Part shown: positions 62,645 through 64,000 of the stretch, piece by piece
How positions within the stretch are numbered: position 1 is the stretch's first letter
How the letters are laid out: each line of letters starts with the position of its first letter
Assembly (NCBI GenBank): GCA_029706075.1
Contig: JAINUG010000258.1
Coordinates: 434,001-498,000, forward strand
Length of the DNA: 64,000 nucleotides
DNA from: Aldrovandia affinis
Taxonomy: Eukaryota; Chordata; Actinopteri; Notacanthiformes; Halosauridae
Direction: 5' to 3'
Notes under the pieces: generated by a model
Told to the model about the DNA's origin: nothing
Seen by the model: only the letters and a program-made list of their open reading frames with translations
Databases searched by the model: none
Translations under genes and position numbers: made by a program

Positions 62645-62683
62645 ATTATTATTATTATTAATAATAATAATAATAATAATAAT
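62645..62683. repeat. (ATT)n-(AAT)n microsatellite
   Basis: ATTATTATTATTATT runs into AATAATAAT, a self-complementary array. Confidence 0.92.
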
Positions 62684-62999
62684 CAATTTAAGTAGATAGA
62701 TTTTAAAAATGCACATGCAGTTGCATTCAGTTGTTGCCCTCCAAGACCACAGCTGCACAGCTACCAAAAATCATAGCAGGAAATTCTATCTATTAGAGAT
62801 CACACAGTAAACTGTTGCTCACAGGATTTTAGTTAAACCTTCTATGACCCCTATGGTGAATGTTAGTTTGGTTAACAGAATATAAAGGTCCAACCATCAA
62901 CTAATCCAAAACACAAACTAGCTGAAAAGAGGTCTTCTAGTCCCTGTGGTTATCTTTATTAGTGTCTGGTTGTTTCCACTTTGATTAAGCATGGCTGAA

Positions 63000-63065
63000 C
63001 CCAGAGCTGGCCCTGACCAATTTGGTACCCTAGGCAAGATTTTACCTGGTGCCCCTTGCATCACA
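63000..63065. mobile_element. Possible hAT-type terminal fragment
   Basis: CAGAGCTGGCCCTGACCAAT, then CCCTAGGCAAGATTTTACCT and GGTGCCCC. Similar GGCCC...CCTAGGCAA sequences are found at ends of hAT elements in vertebrates. One end only. Confidence 0.35.
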
Positions 63066-63604
63066 GCCAATTCCACCACCAATCAATTATAAATATAATA
63101 TAAATAAGGGTATTGCACAAAATACAAACCAACTTGAAAATATGTATGGTTTGTGCAGCACACTTAAAAGAAAAAGTGTATTCTCAAAATGATGTTGTAG
63201 GCTATTCCCCAAACACCTGACAAGTCTTTCACACTTCCTCTATGCAAATTTAAATACTGACATTAACTCTAGATATTTATTAAATTTTCCAACCTTACTA
63301 TTGTCCAAAGTAAGTTAGCTAACAATAGAGAGGACAGCTTGGCTCTGCTCCAATGGTAACTACTAAGCAATAAACTGTTTATTTCATCACATTACCTCTG
63401 TCTTTTGCCTGTTTTTCCTCCTCTTCTTTTCTTCTTTTTCTTCCTTGGTTACCAGAGGGCTTTGGTCTTTTTGACAGGATATTAAATGTGATAATGTATT
63501 AGTGATATTAAATGTGCCACGTTCATTCACTTAGTGACTGTCAGTGTCAGTAGTTAAGATAATTTGCCCATCCCCCCAGACTCAGGTAACACTAACTAGT
63601 AGCA

Positions 63605-63840
63605 TTTTTCCATCGGACTGTACGGTACAGCATGGCACAATTACCAATCCATGCTCACATGTTTGTTGCTTTTTCCACCGCCAAGCAACCCGCACCGAAC
63701 CTAGGTATCCATGCTGAATTTAGCTACTGCTCTGTTTAGGTACTACCAAGCTGAACAGGGACCTAAGGGTGGAGCTAGCAATACTACAGACCATTGATTG
63801 GTCAAGCGCAATCGTCACAGAATCGTCACACTAAATCTCA
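63605..63840. repeat. Possible non-autonomous DNA transposon
   Basis: TTTCCATCGGACTGTACGGT, TTTTTCCACCGCCAAGCAAC and GGACCTAAGGGTGGAGCTAG. A TTTTCCAC(C/T)GC plus GTACGGTAC-type pattern recurs in fish repeats that I cannot name. Boundaries are unclear. Confidence 0.3.
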
Positions 63841-64000
63841 GACCGGCTCAGACACAACCGGCATGTATTTTTTAGCTTCAATTCAATTATTGGTAGGCTA
63901 TTATTCAATGAGTATTATAGAGTTTGGCATTATTGTCATGGTTGCGTGATTCCACGAGTTAGGTTTGTGTTACAAAAACTGTAGTTTTACTTTGAAAGTA

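Larger units (their letters stand above)
62316..64000. other. Unassigned sequence at the window end
   Basis: No coding frame supported. It contains an ATT/AAT repeat and two weak transposon-like fragments listed separately. Confidence 0.5.

Noticed and set aside
1-64000. CRISPR array, operon, phage or bacterial system
   Set aside because: No spaced identical repeats, no Shine-Dalgarno-led gene series; the content is animal transposons.

Overview
This window is eukaryotic and almost certainly from a teleost fish. It carries tRNA-derived SINEs with the teleost V-SINE/L2 tail (core of the type CATTTAGCAGACGCTCTTATC), several L2 (Maui-like) LINE copies, L1 and Rex1/CR1-like LINEs, Ty3/gypsy elements, endogenous retroviruses (ERVs), hAT, Tigger-like and THAP-bearing DNA transposons, and microsatellites. 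There are no operons, rRNA genes or CRISPR arrays. I find no convincing multi-exon host gene; the one non-transposon coding candidate is a 42-bp putative microexon at 62274-62315. Essentially all recognisable coding sequence is decayed mobile-element sequence.

Layout. 1.5-6.7 kb: an L1 fragment (minus) is split by ERV copy C (1957-6385, 4-bp target duplication GTAG); C is split by a THAP/P-like DNA transposon (4461-5796), which holds a V-SINE (5251-5484). 7-8 kb: dispersed repeat and a LINE RT fragment. 10.4-14.3 kb: hAT remnants, a SINE and an L2 joined tail to tail, a coiled-coil gag-like fragment, and a second L2-type family. 14.6-18.8 kb: an L1 on minus. 19.7-23.1 kb: the longest L2 copy (plus), with endonuclease and reverse transcriptase. 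23.4-24.9 kb and 30.4-35.9 kb: three copies (H plus; G and F minus) of one gypsy family that share damaged catalytic motifs. 36.7-38.9 kb: pol of another retrovirus (D) abutting an LTR and leader of the C/A family. 40.5-41.9 kb: two L2 copies head to head. 41.9-43.8 kb: internally deleted gypsy E with both LTRs. 44.1-46.8 kb: gypsy I, split by a 760-bp Tigger-like element.

47-62.2 kb is the most informative part. A Rex1/CR1-like LINE on the minus strand is broken into three pieces by two ERVs inserted only 37 bp apart: ERV B (48034-55686, duplication CCGC) and ERV A (55728-61523, duplication TTGC). Removing both makes the LINE frame continuous. Both ERVs carry, in pol, copies of the same hairpin-rich non-coding repeat (50652-51060 and 59321-59690), which I cannot assign to a known family and regard as the best candidate for something undescribed. 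The C/A family also has a 5' leader made of degenerate ~75-bp repeats.

The genes do not form a pathway. The relationships are parasitic: SINEs share the 3' tail of L2 and were probably mobilised by it; ERVs and DNA transposons interrupt older elements; paired inverted copies create long potential hairpins. All identifications come from reading motifs by eye; family names without a search are provisional.
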